Source: Lachnospiraceae bacterium
Lineage (GTDB): Bacteria > Bacillota > Clostridia > Lachnospirales > Lachnospiraceae
Assembly: GCA_017431345.1 (NCBI GenBank)
Contig: JAFRLH010000087.1
Location: 1 to 42,971 of the forward strand
DNA length: 42,971 nucleotides
Direction: 5' to 3'
The translations under genes and the position numbers were made by a program. The notes beneath the pieces are model-generated. The model was not told the origin of the DNA, did no database searches, and saw only the letters and a list, made by a program, of their open reading frames with translations. Below are positions 24,185 through 33,044 of the stretch, one piece after another. Position 1 is the stretch's first letter. The number at the start of each line of letters is the position of its first letter.

Positions 24185-24424
24185 TAGAAAACTTAAAAAA
24201 ATTAGGTTAAAATGAATAATTCGTTATATTATAAGGCTAATATTGTATATATTTATTTATACTGTTCTGTATTTATCGAAAAAGAGCGGCTTTTCCACAC
24301 AAAAAGCATACCGCATCCCGGCTGTAAATGTGCAGAAACCACAGAATTTCTCATAATGTACTGTCCCTGAAACAATATTGTCAAACCGCGGCAATTGTCG
24401 ACAGATATCCCGGTTCATGTTAAA

Positions 24425-24442
24425 ATGTATTTCGAAATACAT
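24425..24442. promoter_or_regulatory. Perfect 18-bp palindrome
   Basis: ATGTATTTCGAAATACAT is fully self-complementary. It sits in an AT-rich stretch right at the broken 5' end of the SpoIIE-like remnant. Its form fits a dimeric regulator site; no matching regulator is evident nearby. Confidence 0.5.
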
Positions 24443-24449
24443 AAGGAAG

Positions 24450-25083
24450 GAAGAGGAGATCAGCATCGCGACCGTCCTGATCGGATATTTTCTTACCAGA
24501 CATATGAAAAAGACACTGGTCGCACCGATCAATGCCATTGCCGAAGCGGCGCAGAATTATGCGGCGGACCGGAGAGCCGGCGTGAGTGAAGCGGATCATT
24601 TTGCCCTGCTGAACATCCGGACCGGAGATGAGGTGGAGAACCTGAGCCTGATCATGGCTGACATGGAACACGATCTTGCTGCATACGAGGAACACCTGAC
24701 CAAAGTGACGGCAGAAAAGGAGCGGATCAATACCGAACTGTCATTGGCAACGCGTATTCAGGCGAATATGCTCCCGAATATTTTCCCGGCCTTCCCCGAA
24801 CGCACGGAATTCGACCTGTTCGCCCTGATGAATCCGGCCAAGGAGGTCGGCGGGGATTTCTTCGATTTCTTCCTGACGGATGAAGACCATCTCTGCATGA
24901 TCATCGCGGATGTGTCAGGCAAAGGTGTTCCGGCAGCGCTCTTTATGATGGCGTCAAAGATCATCCTCGCGAATAATGCAATGATGGGTAAATACCAGAG
25001 AAGCGATCCGGGCGTTTGCCGGAACAGAGGAACAGTTCGATGATATAACGATGCTGTGCCTGGAATATAAAGGGAAGAACTGA
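24450..25083 (+). pseudogene. Decayed SpoIIE/RsbU-type PP2C phosphatase
   Basis: What remains is the last part of a membrane helix (ISIATVLIGYFL), a HAMP-like segment (LVAPINAIAEAAQNYAADRR), a coiled coil (to about codon 115), and the first half of the phosphatase domain: RIQANMLPNIFPAFPER, KEVGGDFFDFF and IADVSGKGVPAALFMM. After MMGKYQRS the frame is lost. In another frame, from about 25000, the true end of the domain appears (AIRAFAGTEEQFDDITMLCL) and stops at 25083. The sensor N-terminus and roughly 80-100 central residues are missing. Intact members dephosphorylate anti-sigma antagonists. The deletion with frameshift makes it inactive. Confidence 0.8.
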
Positions 25084-25142
25084 AAACAGATGGACTGATG
25101 TCATGGACATACAGTTTTCCATGAAAAACAGGGGGAAGAACG

Positions 25143-26006
25143 ATGGCAAAAAAGATTGCACTCGCCGTTGATAATGGCAAAACGGAGTTTGAACATTGGC
25201 TTGCAGCCGACGGAATCTATGCAGTGCAGTGTCCGGGCTTTCTGCCCGGGCCCGGAAGACTTCCGGGGTGGGGGTATGTTATTTCCTACGTGGTGATCGG
25301 CGGGGAGAAGGCAATGCTCATTGACACCGGATTCGGCAATGCCGACCTGAAGGGATATATCGAAAAGAACATCACAACACTTCCGCTGATGGTCGTAAAT
25401 TCCCATGTGCACCCGGATCATTCCGGCGGGAACGCGCAGTTCGATGTCGTGTATATTGAAGAGCACGAAGCAAAGCCCGGTGAGGAAGTCTATTTCTATA
25501 AGATCCCGGGACAGCGGGCGGCCTGTCAGGAAGTGATCGACGGGGGGACTTACAGATATGAACTGCTGAAGGACGGGCAGGAGATTGATCTCGGCGGCAG
25601 GAAACTGCTGGTATGCCATATCCCGGGACATACGCCCGGCGCGATCGCGCTGTTTGATCACAATACGAAGATGCTGCTGTCGGGCGACGCGATCCTGAAG
25701 CGCGTATTTTACGGCAGCGGGGTGCCTTTCAGCAAATACCGCGCTGCGCTTGTGAAGACGAAGGAACTTCCGATCAAAGATATCCTGAGCGCACACTGGC
25801 CGGAACCGCTCGGCGCTGATTTCATCGATAAGATGATTTATCTGATCGATACCTTTGATCCGGAAAAATCCGAGCCGGCCGGATGGGATGAACCCGGCAT
25901 GTCCGGCGTGGATATGCGGATGTTCTGCTATGGAAGGGATTTTGATGATCCGGATTTCGTGGCAGTGAGCTTTATCACGGATCAGCTGGAGAAGATCATG
26001 CAGTAA
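25143..26006 (+). CDS. MBL-fold metallo-hydrolase
   Basis: A 287-residue metallo-beta-lactamase-fold protein. The metal motif HVHPDH (His88, His90, Asp92, His93) is complete. Further metal ligands are in CHIPGHTPGAIAL and LLSGDAIL, with a final His in LSAHWPEPLG. It begins with a divergent strand region (WLAADGIYAVQCPGFLPG) seen in thioesterase- or lactonase-like members. GGGGGAAG precedes the ATG. The substrate cannot be inferred; a glyoxalase-II-, lactonase- or thioesterase-like hydrolase is likely. It follows the SpoIIE remnant and precedes acylphosphatase. Confidence 0.88.
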   Translation: MAKKIALAVDNGKTEFEHWLAADGIYAVQCPGFLPGPGRLPGWGYVISYVVIGGEKAMLIDTGFGNADLKGYIEKNITTLPLMVVNSHVHPDHSGGNAQFDVVYIEEHEAKPGEEVYFYKIPGQRAACQEVIDGGTYRYELLKDGQEIDLGGRKLLVCHIPGHTPGAIALFDHNTKMLLSGDAILKRVFYGSGVPFSKYRAALVKTKELPIKDILSAHWPEPLGADFIDKMIYLIDTFDPEKSEPAGWDEPGMSGVDMRMFCYGRDFDDPDFVAVSFITDQLEKIMQ

Positions 26007-26026
26007 AGGGGCTGCACCCCGCATAT

Positions 26027-26074
26027 TGCAGCCGGCAGCCATATTCCGGGCAGGATGAAAATGTGCCGGCTGCA
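26027..26074. repeat. Inverted repeat upstream of acylphosphatase
   Basis: TGCAGCCGGCA (26027-26037) and TGCCGGCTGCA (26064-26074) are perfect 11-bp complements around a 26-nt loop. No T-tract follows. It lies between the MBL gene and the ribosome site of acyP. Confidence 0.65.
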
Positions 26075-26100
26075 GGAAGACAGGATAAAGCCGGAGGAGT

Positions 26101-26373
26101 ATGGATTTGATAAGGAAGAGAATCGCTTTTTACGGCTGGGTGCAGGGCGTCGGTTTCCGGTGGCGCGCACGGAATGCGGCAGATCTTTACGGCTGCACCG
26201 GCTGGGTCAGGAACGAATACGACGGCTCCGTGCAGATGGAGATCCAGGGAGAAGAAGCGCAGATCGATCAGGTGATCCTGGCGATCGAACGCGGCAGATA
26301 TGTTCGGATTGAAAATATGAAAGTAAAGAATATCCCGGTGATCGAAGGAGAATACGGGTTCTTTGCGGAGTAG
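26101..26373 (+). CDS. acyP: Acylphosphatase
   Basis: A 90-residue acylphosphatase, which hydrolyses carboxyl-phosphate bonds such as those of acetyl or carbamoyl phosphate. The phosphate-cradle motif GWVQGVGFR (residues 12-20) gives the catalytic Arg20, and GCTGWVRNEYDGSV gives Asn38. These match Arg23 and Asn41 of the muscle enzyme. The last part (EGEYGFFAE) is the usual beta strand end. GGAGGAG directly precedes the ATG. Spacing to the next gene is 33 bp. Confidence 0.94.
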   Translation: MDLIRKRIAFYGWVQGVGFRWRARNAADLYGCTGWVRNEYDGSVQMEIQGEEAQIDQVILAIERGRYVRIENMKVKNIPVIEGEYGFFAE

Positions 26374-26406
26374 GGACGGATCCATTTATATAAAGGAGAA
26401 GAGAAC

Positions 26407-27516
26407 ATGAATAAGGTACACGGAACGAATCTCGGAAACTGGCTTGTATTGGAAAAATGGATGAAACCGGATCTTTTTGAGGCGAGCGGTACCGAAGATG
26501 AGACATGGCTTGCGAGAAAAACGCCGGCGGAGGAATTTGCAGCGCTCCTGAAGGAACATCGAGACACTTATGTGACGGAAGAAGACTTCTGTTTCCTGTC
26601 GGAAAACGGCGTGCGGTTCGTGCGTCTGCCGGTGCCGTACTTCGTGTTCGGTGACAGAGCGCCTTTTGTCGGCTGTATCGAATACGTTGATCTCGCGTTT
26701 GAATGGGCCGAAAAATATGACATGCAGATCCTGCTGGACCTGCATACCGTCCCCTACAGCCAGAACGGCTATGATAACGGCGGGATCACCGGCGTCTGCA
26801 AATGGTGCAAACATCCGGAAGAAGTGGAATTTGCGCTGACCGTCCTGGAGCGGCTTGCGAAACGGTATGGACAGAGGGATGGCTTATACGGCATTGAAGT
26901 CCTGAATGAGCCGATCAGCTGGCTCGTCTATAGGACTGCGCCGTCCACCGGAAAGGCGGAAGATAAGGAAGAGGCGAAGGGCTCCGGCTTCGTTCCGCTG
27001 CCGTTCCTCCGGAAATTCTATAAACGTGCCTACCGCCGGATGAGGAAATATCTGCCGGTCGAGAAAACGATCGTCTTCCACGACGGCTTCCGGTTCAATG
27101 TATGGAATCATTTCTTCCGGACACAGAAATTTGAGAATGTCGCACTGGATACGCACATTTACATCTTCGCTATGGAGATGTTCGTACCGTTCCATCAGCC
27201 GTGGGTCTATCAGCAGTATATCAATTACAATCTCCGGGCGCTTCGGCGCGTGCAGAAAGATGTCCGCGTGATCGTGGGAGAATGGTGCATCTCCAATAAA
27301 TATGCGACGGCCGGGAAGACACCGGAGGAAAAGAAAGAGCGTTTCCGGAAGATCGCACAGATGCAGCTCGCAGCGTGGAATGAAGCGTACGGCTGGTTCT
27401 ACTGGAATTACCAGCTGCTGCGTGACCGCGAAGAACCCACGGATGAGGAGTGGAAGGAGAGCTGGGATCTGGCCAGATGCATTAACAGAGGCTGGATCAC
27501 AAAGGAAGACTTCTGA
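26407..27516 (+). CDS. Glycoside hydrolase family 5 (exo-glucanase-like)
   Basis: A 369-residue TIM-barrel glycosidase without signal peptide, so probably cytoplasmic. It begins GTNLGNWLVLEKWM, followed by GVRFVRLPVPYFVFGD, ILLDLHTVP, EVLNEP with the acid/base Glu168, DTHIYIF, and VGEWC with the nucleophile Glu292. The pattern is nearest to GH5 members related to exo-beta-1,3-glucanases. It would act on beta-glucosides or short beta-glucans taken up by the cell. An AAAGGAGAAG site lies before the ATG. An Arg/Lys-rich insert at about residues 180-215 (KAEDKEEAKG) is unusual but in frame. Confidence 0.88.
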   Translation: MNKVHGTNLGNWLVLEKWMKPDLFEASGTEDETWLARKTPAEEFAALLKEHRDTYVTEEDFCFLSENGVRFVRLPVPYFVFGDRAPFVGCIEYVDLAFEWAEKYDMQILLDLHTVPYSQNGYDNGGITGVCKWCKHPEEVEFALTVLERLAKRYGQRDGLYGIEVLNEPISWLVYRTAPSTGKAEDKEEAKGSGFVPLPFLRKFYKRAYRRMRKYLPVEKTIVFHDGFRFNVWNHFFRTQKFENVALDTHIYIFAMEMFVPFHQPWVYQQYINYNLRALRRVQKDVRVIVGEWCISNKYATAGKTPEEKKERFRKIAQMQLAAWNEAYGWFYWNYQLLRDREEPTDEEWKESWDLARCINRGWITKEDF

Positions 27517-27619
27517 GCATGCGGCAAAGCGGTAAGTGAATTGAAATTTCCTATTGGCTTATTCTTATGAAAAATGGTATAAGACAGGAAAGACGATATC
27601 CGAAGGGAGAAAACGGAAA

Positions 27620-28843
27620 ATGGCAATTCATATCAGGGAAGAAGCGAACCGGTGCCTGCAGTGTAAAAAACCGATGTGTCAGGCGGCCTGCCCGGTCGGG
27701 ACGGAGATCCCGCAGATCATCCGGCTGTTCAGAGAGAACCGCACGCTGGAGGCAGGAGAGAAACTTTTTGCCAACAATCCCATGTCCGTGATCTGCGCGA
27801 TGGTATGCAATCACGAAGCACAGTGCTTCGGGCACTGCGTACTGGGAAGAAAAGGTACGCCGGTGCAGTTCTATGAAATTGAGAAGTATATTTCCGATAC
27901 CTATCTTGACCGTATGCTGATTCCGCAGACGGAAAAGAAGGGAAAGAGCGTCGCGGTCATCGGGAGCGGACCTGCCGGCATGACGGCGGCGATCATCCTT
28001 GCGCGGAACGGATATGAAGTGACCATTTTTGAAGAACGCTGTTATATTGGCGGCATGCTGTACTACGGCATCCCGGAATTCCGGCTGCCGAAGAGCATCC
28101 TGCACAGATATCAGGACAGAATGGTGGAAATGGGCATCCATATCCGCCCGAATACCACGATTTCGGATGCGCTGAATATTGATATGCTGTTCCGTGACGG
28201 TTATTCCGCCGTGATGGCGGGTACCGGCGTATGGCGGCCGAAAACGCTCGGCATTAAAGGCGAGAGCCTGCCGAATGTCCATTTCGGGATCTCCTATCTG
28301 ACCAACCCGCAGGCGTTCAGCCTTGGTGAAAATGTGGCGATCATCGGCATGGGCAATGTAGCCATGGACGTCGCCAGAACGGCCTTAAGACACGGCGCCC
28401 GGAAGGTGACCATGTACGCGAGAAGCAGGCGCATCGCGGCAAGCTCGGAGGAAGTACAGTATGCCGAACTCGATGGCGCGGAGCTTGTCTTCGGCAAGGC
28501 GATCGATCATTTTGCCCCGGAAGGGCCGGTCTTCCGGACGGCGATCCTGAACGAAGAAGGAAAAGTGACAGGCTATGAGGCAGAACTGGACGCCGTGCAG
28601 GCTGACTCGACGATCATCGCTGTCAGCCAGGGACCGAAGGACAGGCTGCTGCTCACGACCGAAGGGCTTAAAAAAGCCGAGACCGGCATGCTGATGGTAG
28701 ATGAGAACTATATGACGACGGTGCCGGGCGTATTTGCCGCCGGCGATGTCGTGACCGGGTCCTATACCGTGGTGAGCGCTGTGCAGCAGGCGAAGAAAGC
28801 CGCGGAAGGGATCATGAAATATATCGAAGCAGCCTGCGGATGA
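27620..28843 (+). CDS. NAD(P)-dependent oxidoreductase, glutamate synthase beta-subunit-like
   Basis: A 407-residue Fe-S flavoprotein. The N-terminal Fer4_20-type domain shows CLQCKKPMCQAACP (Cys12, 15, 20, 24) and a second set at Cys59, 63, 69 and 73. The FAD fingerprint VIGSGPAGMTAA, GGMLYYGIPEFRLPK and an intact NAD(P) fold (VAIIGMGNVAMDVARTALRHG) follow, and the end is GVFAAGDVVTGSYTVVSAV. Such proteins pass electrons between NAD(P)H and ferredoxin or partner subunits. No large glutamate-synthase subunit gene is adjacent, so the partner is unknown. Start ATG 27620 is chosen over the longer frame at 27554, since GAAGGGAG precedes it and family likeness begins at once. It gives a useful comparison for the shortened copy at 499-1359. 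Confidence 0.9.
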   Translation: MAIHIREEANRCLQCKKPMCQAACPVGTEIPQIIRLFRENRTLEAGEKLFANNPMSVICAMVCNHEAQCFGHCVLGRKGTPVQFYEIEKYISDTYLDRMLIPQTEKKGKSVAVIGSGPAGMTAAIILARNGYEVTIFEERCYIGGMLYYGIPEFRLPKSILHRYQDRMVEMGIHIRPNTTISDALNIDMLFRDGYSAVMAGTGVWRPKTLGIKGESLPNVHFGISYLTNPQAFSLGENVAIIGMGNVAMDVARTALRHGARKVTMYARSRRIAASSEEVQYAELDGAELVFGKAIDHFAPEGPVFRTAILNEEGKVTGYEAELDAVQADSTIIAVSQGPKDRLLLTTEGLKKAETGMLMVDENYMTTVPGVFAAGDVVTGSYTVVSAVQQAKKAAEGIMKYIEAACG

Positions 28844-28896
28844 ACTTGCTGTGCTGTTCAAAACCGCATAAATAAAACCATTAAAGAGACAGGAAA

Positions 28897-28926
28897 ACCG
28901 GTGCTCCGTCGGAGAACGGTGCCGGT
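28897..28926. repeat. GC-rich hairpin before the GNAT gene
   Basis: ACCGG ... CCGGT encloses an inner CTCC-GTC-GGAG hairpin. The pieces CTCCG and GAACGG recall the REP-like hairpins near cbiC, but likeness is weak. Confidence 0.4.
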
Positions 28927-28944
28927 GAACATTTCTGAGAAGAT

Positions 28945-29736
28945 ATGAAAAATAGTGAAATCAAGATCATCGAGGATCTTTCCCTGAACGCCTGGCCGTC
29001 GCACCAGATGCAGCTGTATGACGGCTGGATCCTGCGGTTTTCGTATTTTTATACGCACCGCACGAACTGCGTGGAACAGATCGGAAGTTCCCAGCTCCCG
29101 TTAGCAGAGAAGATCGCATTCTGCGAAGAGGTATACAGACGGTGGAAGACCCCCGCCATCTTTAAAATTACGCCGCTGAGCCTCCCGGTTCTTGACGGGG
29201 AGCTGGAGCGGCGCGGGTATGAGAAACAGAATATTACGAGCGTCATGTGCCGGGATCTGCCGGAGTCTCCGTTAGATGACTGGACCCCGTCGCCGGTTGG
29301 TCCTTTTACCGCATTCCACATGAGAGACATGACGGTACAGGACCGGATCCCGGATGAATGGATCGACGCGCTGTTTTCCATAAAAGGGAACGCGACCGTA
29401 AAACACCTGAAGATCGTTCCTTCCATGTATGCCGCCATTCCGAAAGACGTGCGGTGTGTTTCCATCCGCAGGGACAAGCAGATCGTCGCTACGGGGCTCG
29501 GGATTCTGGACAGGGATTATATCGGGATCTACGCGATCCATGTAAGAGATGATTTCCGCAGGCAGGGCATGGCCCGCCGGATCTGCGAAACGCTGCTGGC
29601 GGAGGGCGTCCGCTCCGGCGCCGGAAAGGCTTATCTGCAGGTCGTGGCAGATAACGAGCCCGCCGTCCAGCTTTACCGCAGCCTGGGATTTACGGATGCA
29701 TACAGATACTGGTTCCGGGTAAAAACGATGGAATAA
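28945..29736 (+). CDS. GNAT-family N-acetyltransferase
   Basis: A 263-residue protein whose C-terminal third is a typical GNAT domain. It has the acetyl-CoA loop VRDDFRRQGMARRICETLL (Q/R-x-x-G-x-G/A pattern), VVADNEPAVQLYRSLGF and a final beta strand. The N-terminal part (WPSHQMQLYDGWILRFSYFY, TNCVEQIG) belongs to a group of larger GNAT proteins with a degenerate N-terminal half. The acetyl acceptor is unknown. Its ribosome site is weak (GAGAAG). A strong terminator follows 5 bp after the stop. Confidence 0.87.
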   Translation: MKNSEIKIIEDLSLNAWPSHQMQLYDGWILRFSYFYTHRTNCVEQIGSSQLPLAEKIAFCEEVYRRWKTPAIFKITPLSLPVLDGELERRGYEKQNITSVMCRDLPESPLDDWTPSPVGPFTAFHMRDMTVQDRIPDEWIDALFSIKGNATVKHLKIVPSMYAAIPKDVRCVSIRRDKQIVATGLGILDRDYIGIYAIHVRDDFRRQGMARRICETLLAEGVRSGAGKAYLQVVADNEPAVQLYRSLGFTDAYRYWFRVKTME

Positions 29737-29740
29737 AATG

Positions 29741-29786
29741 AAAGAAGATGCTGCCGAAGTACATGATCCGGCAGCATCTTCTTTAT
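29741..29786. terminator. Bidirectional terminator between the GNAT and glycerate kinase genes
   Basis: AAAGAAGATGCTGCCG and CGGCAGCATCTTCTTT pair over 16 bp, with T-rich sequence on the plus strand. The 3' arm overlaps the last codon of the convergent glycerate kinase gene. Confidence 0.85.
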
Positions 29787-30922
29787 TTCATCCGCATGCC
29801 CGCACGGACCATCCGGAACATGCGTACAGCGCCTTTGTAATACAGTTCTTCCGCCCGTTCGAGCGCTTCCTGAAGCGCCATCGGCGTATCTACGGTGGTC
29901 ATGATCGAATCGATTCCGTGTTCGTAAATGCCTTCATATCCTTTTCCGAGTCCGCCGCAGAGCGCAACAGCGGGAATATCGTGCTTTTTTGCGCGGTCGC
30001 CCACACCCTGCATGACTTTGCCGAAGCAGCTCTGCCAGTCGGTCCGTCCTTCGCCGGTCACGACCAGAGCCGCGCCGGAAAGGAGCTCGTCAAAGCCGAT
30101 CATATCCAGGACGGTTTCGATCCCGGATTTCATCTCTGCATGGAAGAAGATCTTCAGCGCGGCGCCAAGCCCGCCGGCCGCACCGGTGCCGGGAATGTCA
30201 TCCGGATTGATGCCGAATTCACGGATGATCACATCCCTGTAACTGCACATTCCCGCCTCCAGCCGGTCCAGGATTTCCGGCGTGCCGCCTTTCTGCTTCC
30301 CGAAGGTATAAGTCGCGCCGTCTTTGCCGCAGAGCGGATTCGTTACATCACACATCACGGTAAAGTGTGCATTTCTGACTTCTTCCGGAATGCCGTTCAC
30401 ATCGATCTGAGCCACCTTTTCCAGATCACTGCCTTTGCCTTCCAGCACATGGCCGTCTGCATCCAGGAAGCGGACGCCGAGCGCGCTCGCGAAGCCCATG
30501 CCGCCGTCATTGGTCGCGGAACCGCCGATCGCGATGGAAATCTCGCTGCAGCCTGCGTGGATCGCGCCGAGCACCAGTTCACCGGTACCGTATGTTGTAG
30601 TATGAAGGGGATTTCTTTTCTCTTCGGGAACCATGGGCAGTCCGGATGCCTGCGCCATCTCCAATACTGCTTCTCCGCTGCCGAGTACACCGTAATACGC
30701 CTGCACCTCTTCCATCAGCGGACCATGTACGTTTGCATAAGCTTTCTTCCCGCCGCGTGCCAGCACGACGGCATCCGTTGTTCCCTCGCCGCCGTCCGCG
30801 ACCGGGACACCGCAGGTGCTGCAGGGACCGAATACCTCGTGCGCGGCTTTTGTCAGCAGTTCCACGGTCTTCTCGCTGGAGAGCGTTCCTTTAAATGAAT
30901 CCGAAGCAAAAATGAGTTTCAT
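29783..30922 (-). CDS. Glycerate kinase (GarK/GlxK type)
   Basis: A 379-residue type-2 glycerate kinase that makes phosphoglycerate from D-glycerate. The family start MKLIFASDSFKGTLSSEKT is unmistakable, followed by VADGGEGTTDAVV, EISIAIGGSATNDGGMGFA, FGKQKGG, GTGAAGGLGAAL and VTGEGRTDWQS. GGAGGCAGGCA precedes the ATG. It is followed at 3' by the shared terminator. It feeds glycerate from sugar-acid breakdown into glycolysis, consistent with the carbohydrate genes that follow, although it is not clearly in one operon with them. Confidence 0.95.
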   Translation of the reverse strand: MKLIFASDSFKGTLSSEKTVELLTKAAHEVFGPCSTCGVPVADGGEGTTDAVVLARGGKKAYANVHGPLMEEVQAYYGVLGSGEAVLEMAQASGLPMVPEEKRNPLHTTTYGTGELVLGAIHAGCSEISIAIGGSATNDGGMGFASALGVRFLDADGHVLEGKGSDLEKVAQIDVNGIPEEVRNAHFTVMCDVTNPLCGKDGATYTFGKQKGGTPEILDRLEAGMCSYRDVIIREFGINPDDIPGTGAAGGLGAALKIFFHAEMKSGIETVLDMIGFDELLSGAALVVTGEGRTDWQSCFGKVMQGVGDRAKKHDIPAVALCGGLGKGYEGIYEHGIDSIMTTVDTPMALQEALERAEELYYKGAVRMFRMVRAGMRMK

Positions 30923-30961
30923 TGCCTGCCTCCTGGAATGTGCCTTTCTTCCCGGCTCGCT

Positions 30962-31390
30962 TTATTCTTTCATTATATCATATATTCGGATTTCCACACC
31001 CCAGTCTCTGCCCTGCACTTCCGAACGGAATTGCTGCCTGCACAGATATTCTCCGAGCACGGGGCTGTCGGTCAGGAACCGAGGACAAGCGGGGAGCCAG
31101 GGATCATTCCGCATGACCGGTGCCAGATAACCGTTGTTCTCCACGAAGAGCAGGCATTCATTGCCTTCACAGTCTACGCCTTTGAACATATATTTCGCGC
31201 ACATGTTTCGGGAGAGCGCCGGATTTTCGATCTGCACGTCACAGGCGCCGGGCAGGATCTCGCCGGTAAAGAGATCGGATTCCACCTTTCCTGTAAAGGG
31301 AATCATTGTAACTGCGCCGTATTTGCATTCCAGGTTGGAGACCTGGGAACCGTCTGCAAAGATTTGAAAGATCATGATGGGTTCTGCCAT
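30962..31390 (-). CDS. DUF3237-like protein
   Basis: A 142-residue protein without signal peptide. The order of blocks, TGKVESDLFTGEILPGACDV, ALSRNMCAKYMFKGVDCEGN and LLFVENNGYL, followed by a VLGEYLCRQQFRS segment near the end, resembles DUF3237 beta-barrel proteins. They have no firmly known activity. AGGAGG lies 6 bp before the ATG. It is 39 bp upstream of the glycerate kinase gene on the same strand, so the two are likely one operon. The family call is by eye. Confidence 0.65.
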   Translation of the reverse strand: MAEPIMIFQIFADGSQVSNLECKYGAVTMIPFTGKVESDLFTGEILPGACDVQIENPALSRNMCAKYMFKGVDCEGNECLLFVENNGYLAPVMRNDPWLPACPRFLTDSPVLGEYLCRQQFRSEVQGRDWGVEIRIYDIMKE

Positions 31391-31417
31391 GATTGATACC
31401 TCCTGATCAACAAGAAG

Positions 31418-31456
31418 AAAAGAGGGCTGCCGTGAGAAGGCAGCCCTCTTTTTTTC
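31418..31456. terminator. Bidirectional-looking terminator after the GPH symporter gene
   Basis: AAGAGGGCTGCC and GGCAGCCCTCTT form a 12-bp stem around GTGAGAA, followed by a long T-tract on the plus strand and TTTTCTTCTT on the minus strand. It ends the symporter transcript and separates it from the DUF3237-like gene. Confidence 0.9.
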
Positions 31457-31463
31457 GGGTTAT

Positions 31464-32864
31464 TTATTCCGCCTGCTGCAGTCTCTGGATATCACGTTCA
31501 CAGTGATAGAACAGAAGGAAGAGCACGAACATCGCACCGGCCATGATGGCGGGTACCCAGCCGTACATGAATTTGATCGCGACGGCTACGGATTCGGGCT
31601 GGGCAATGCCCTGTGCATCGAGGGCTCCGTCAAAACCGGCTGCTGCGAGCACCCATCCGAAGATCGCCTGGCCAAGACCGAGACCGATCTTCTGCGCAGC
31701 GGAGATACCGGCGTTGCCCATGCCGACAGTATCGATTCCGGTCTTCAGCTTGCCGAAAGTTACCGTGTCAGCGACCATGCCGAGCGCCATACCGCCGGCG
31801 AATCCAACACCGAGTCCCTTAAGAATGTTGCTGGCGATCAGAAGGGTGGGAGTGGTAAATACTGCGGATCCTACAAAGCCGATTGCCATGACCAGCATAC
31901 CGAGCGTGTAGATTCTTTCCTTGGAGATCTTCTTCATCATGAGCGGTGTTACGAACATGATGCCGAACTGGGCAATGGAGATCGCATTGGCGAGCATTCC
32001 GTACTGGCTCATGTCATAAAGCACATACTGGCTGAAGAAAACGGTTCCCATCGAATAGAAGATGATGATCGTGAATACAACGAAGTTGCCGAGCGTAAGA
32101 AGCATCCAGTACCTGTTGGAGAGAAGCGCCTTGACAGTCTCCATGACATTTTCGTTTTTTGCATTCTTCTGTTCACCATTGTCTTCCACGACGCCGAGCT
32201 TCACGCGCTCTTTGGTGTTGAAAACACAGAACAGGGAGACGACTACCATGATGGCACAAAAGATAGCCATTGTGAAAGTAAAGGAGCGCTGCGTGAAATC
32301 TGTATTGGGGTTTTCAGAAAACCTGTGGAGCAGAATCGGGAAGGCGGAGTTTACAAAAACATTGCCGAGTGTCTGGAAGATCTGCTGGATGTTGCCGAGA
32401 AGACCTCTCTCATAGGAGTTTCTGGTCACAAGGCCGACCATGGAATAGAACGGGACCAGCATGCCGGTCAGGCAGACCGCGTTCGTAATGTTGTACATCA
32501 GGAAAATGTATATGTATTTGACGGTATCCGGAAAATTGGGAGGCAGGTAGAAGAGCAGCATCGTGGAAATCGCAAAAGGAATGCACATTCTCAGGAGCCA
32601 TACTCTGGCTTTTCCCATCTTTGTATTTGTACGGTCGACGATGCGGCCCATGATCAGGTCGGAAATACCGTCGAAAATCTTCGAGACAGCAAGGATGGTA
32701 GCAATGATGCCGGCGTTCATTCCGACTGCGGAAGTGAAGTAGATCGTCATGAAGGCGCCGATAATACCATTGATCATGTTAAAGGCGAATCCGCCTGATC
32801 CGTATGCCAGTCTTTCTCCCCAGCCGAGGGAGGCGTTAGGGTCGTCATGTTTTGTTGTAAACAT
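31464..32864 (-). CDS. GPH-family sugar:cation symporter (MelB-like)
   Basis: A 466-residue major-facilitator protein of the glycoside-pentoside-hexuronide:cation group, importing glycosides or uronides with Na+ or H+. It has the group start LGWGERLAYGSGGFAFNMIN, the cation-side motif FDGISDLIMGRIVDRTNTKM, and about twelve hydrophobic segments. Start ATG 32864 (MFTTKHDD) is preferred to the ATG 21 bp upstream, because AAAGGAG sits 7 bp before it. It is the transport arm of the neighbouring glycosidase region, which lies directly upstream on the same strand. The sugar is not readable from sequence. Confidence 0.93.
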   Translation of the reverse strand: MFTTKHDDPNASLGWGERLAYGSGGFAFNMINGIIGAFMTIYFTSAVGMNAGIIATILAVSKIFDGISDLIMGRIVDRTNTKMGKARVWLLRMCIPFAISTMLLFYLPPNFPDTVKYIYIFLMYNITNAVCLTGMLVPFYSMVGLVTRNSYERGLLGNIQQIFQTLGNVFVNSAFPILLHRFSENPNTDFTQRSFTFTMAIFCAIMVVVSLFCVFNTKERVKLGVVEDNGEQKNAKNENVMETVKALLSNRYWMLLTLGNFVVFTIIIFYSMGTVFFSQYVLYDMSQYGMLANAISIAQFGIMFVTPLMMKKISKERIYTLGMLVMAIGFVGSAVFTTPTLLIASNILKGLGVGFAGGMALGMVADTVTFGKLKTGIDTVGMGNAGISAAQKIGLGLGQAIFGWVLAAAGFDGALDAQGIAQPESVAVAIKFMYGWVPAIMAGAMFVLFLLFYHCERDIQRLQQAE

Positions 32865-33044
32865 TGTCTTTCTCCTTTCATTCATACCGTATGGATGTGC
32901 ATTTTTCTATGTGTGCTCAGCAGAGCGGATGTTTTGTTTCTGGATATAGAGTACTTTATTTTATACGGTACGAATACTGCGATTCTGCTGTTTTTGTCCT
33001 TATTATGACCAACATGACGAGGCATTGAAACAGGAGACAGCATA

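Noticed and set aside
27554-27619. Longer N-terminus for the glutamate-synthase-beta-like protein
   Set aside because: The added residues match nothing in the family and a good ribosome site lies before ATG 27620.
31503-32798. A 431-codon open frame on the plus strand
   Set aside because: It is the antisense shadow of the GPH symporter gene; the product is rich in His/Asp/Arg without any domain, and the minus-strand frame has clear family motifs and a ribosome site.
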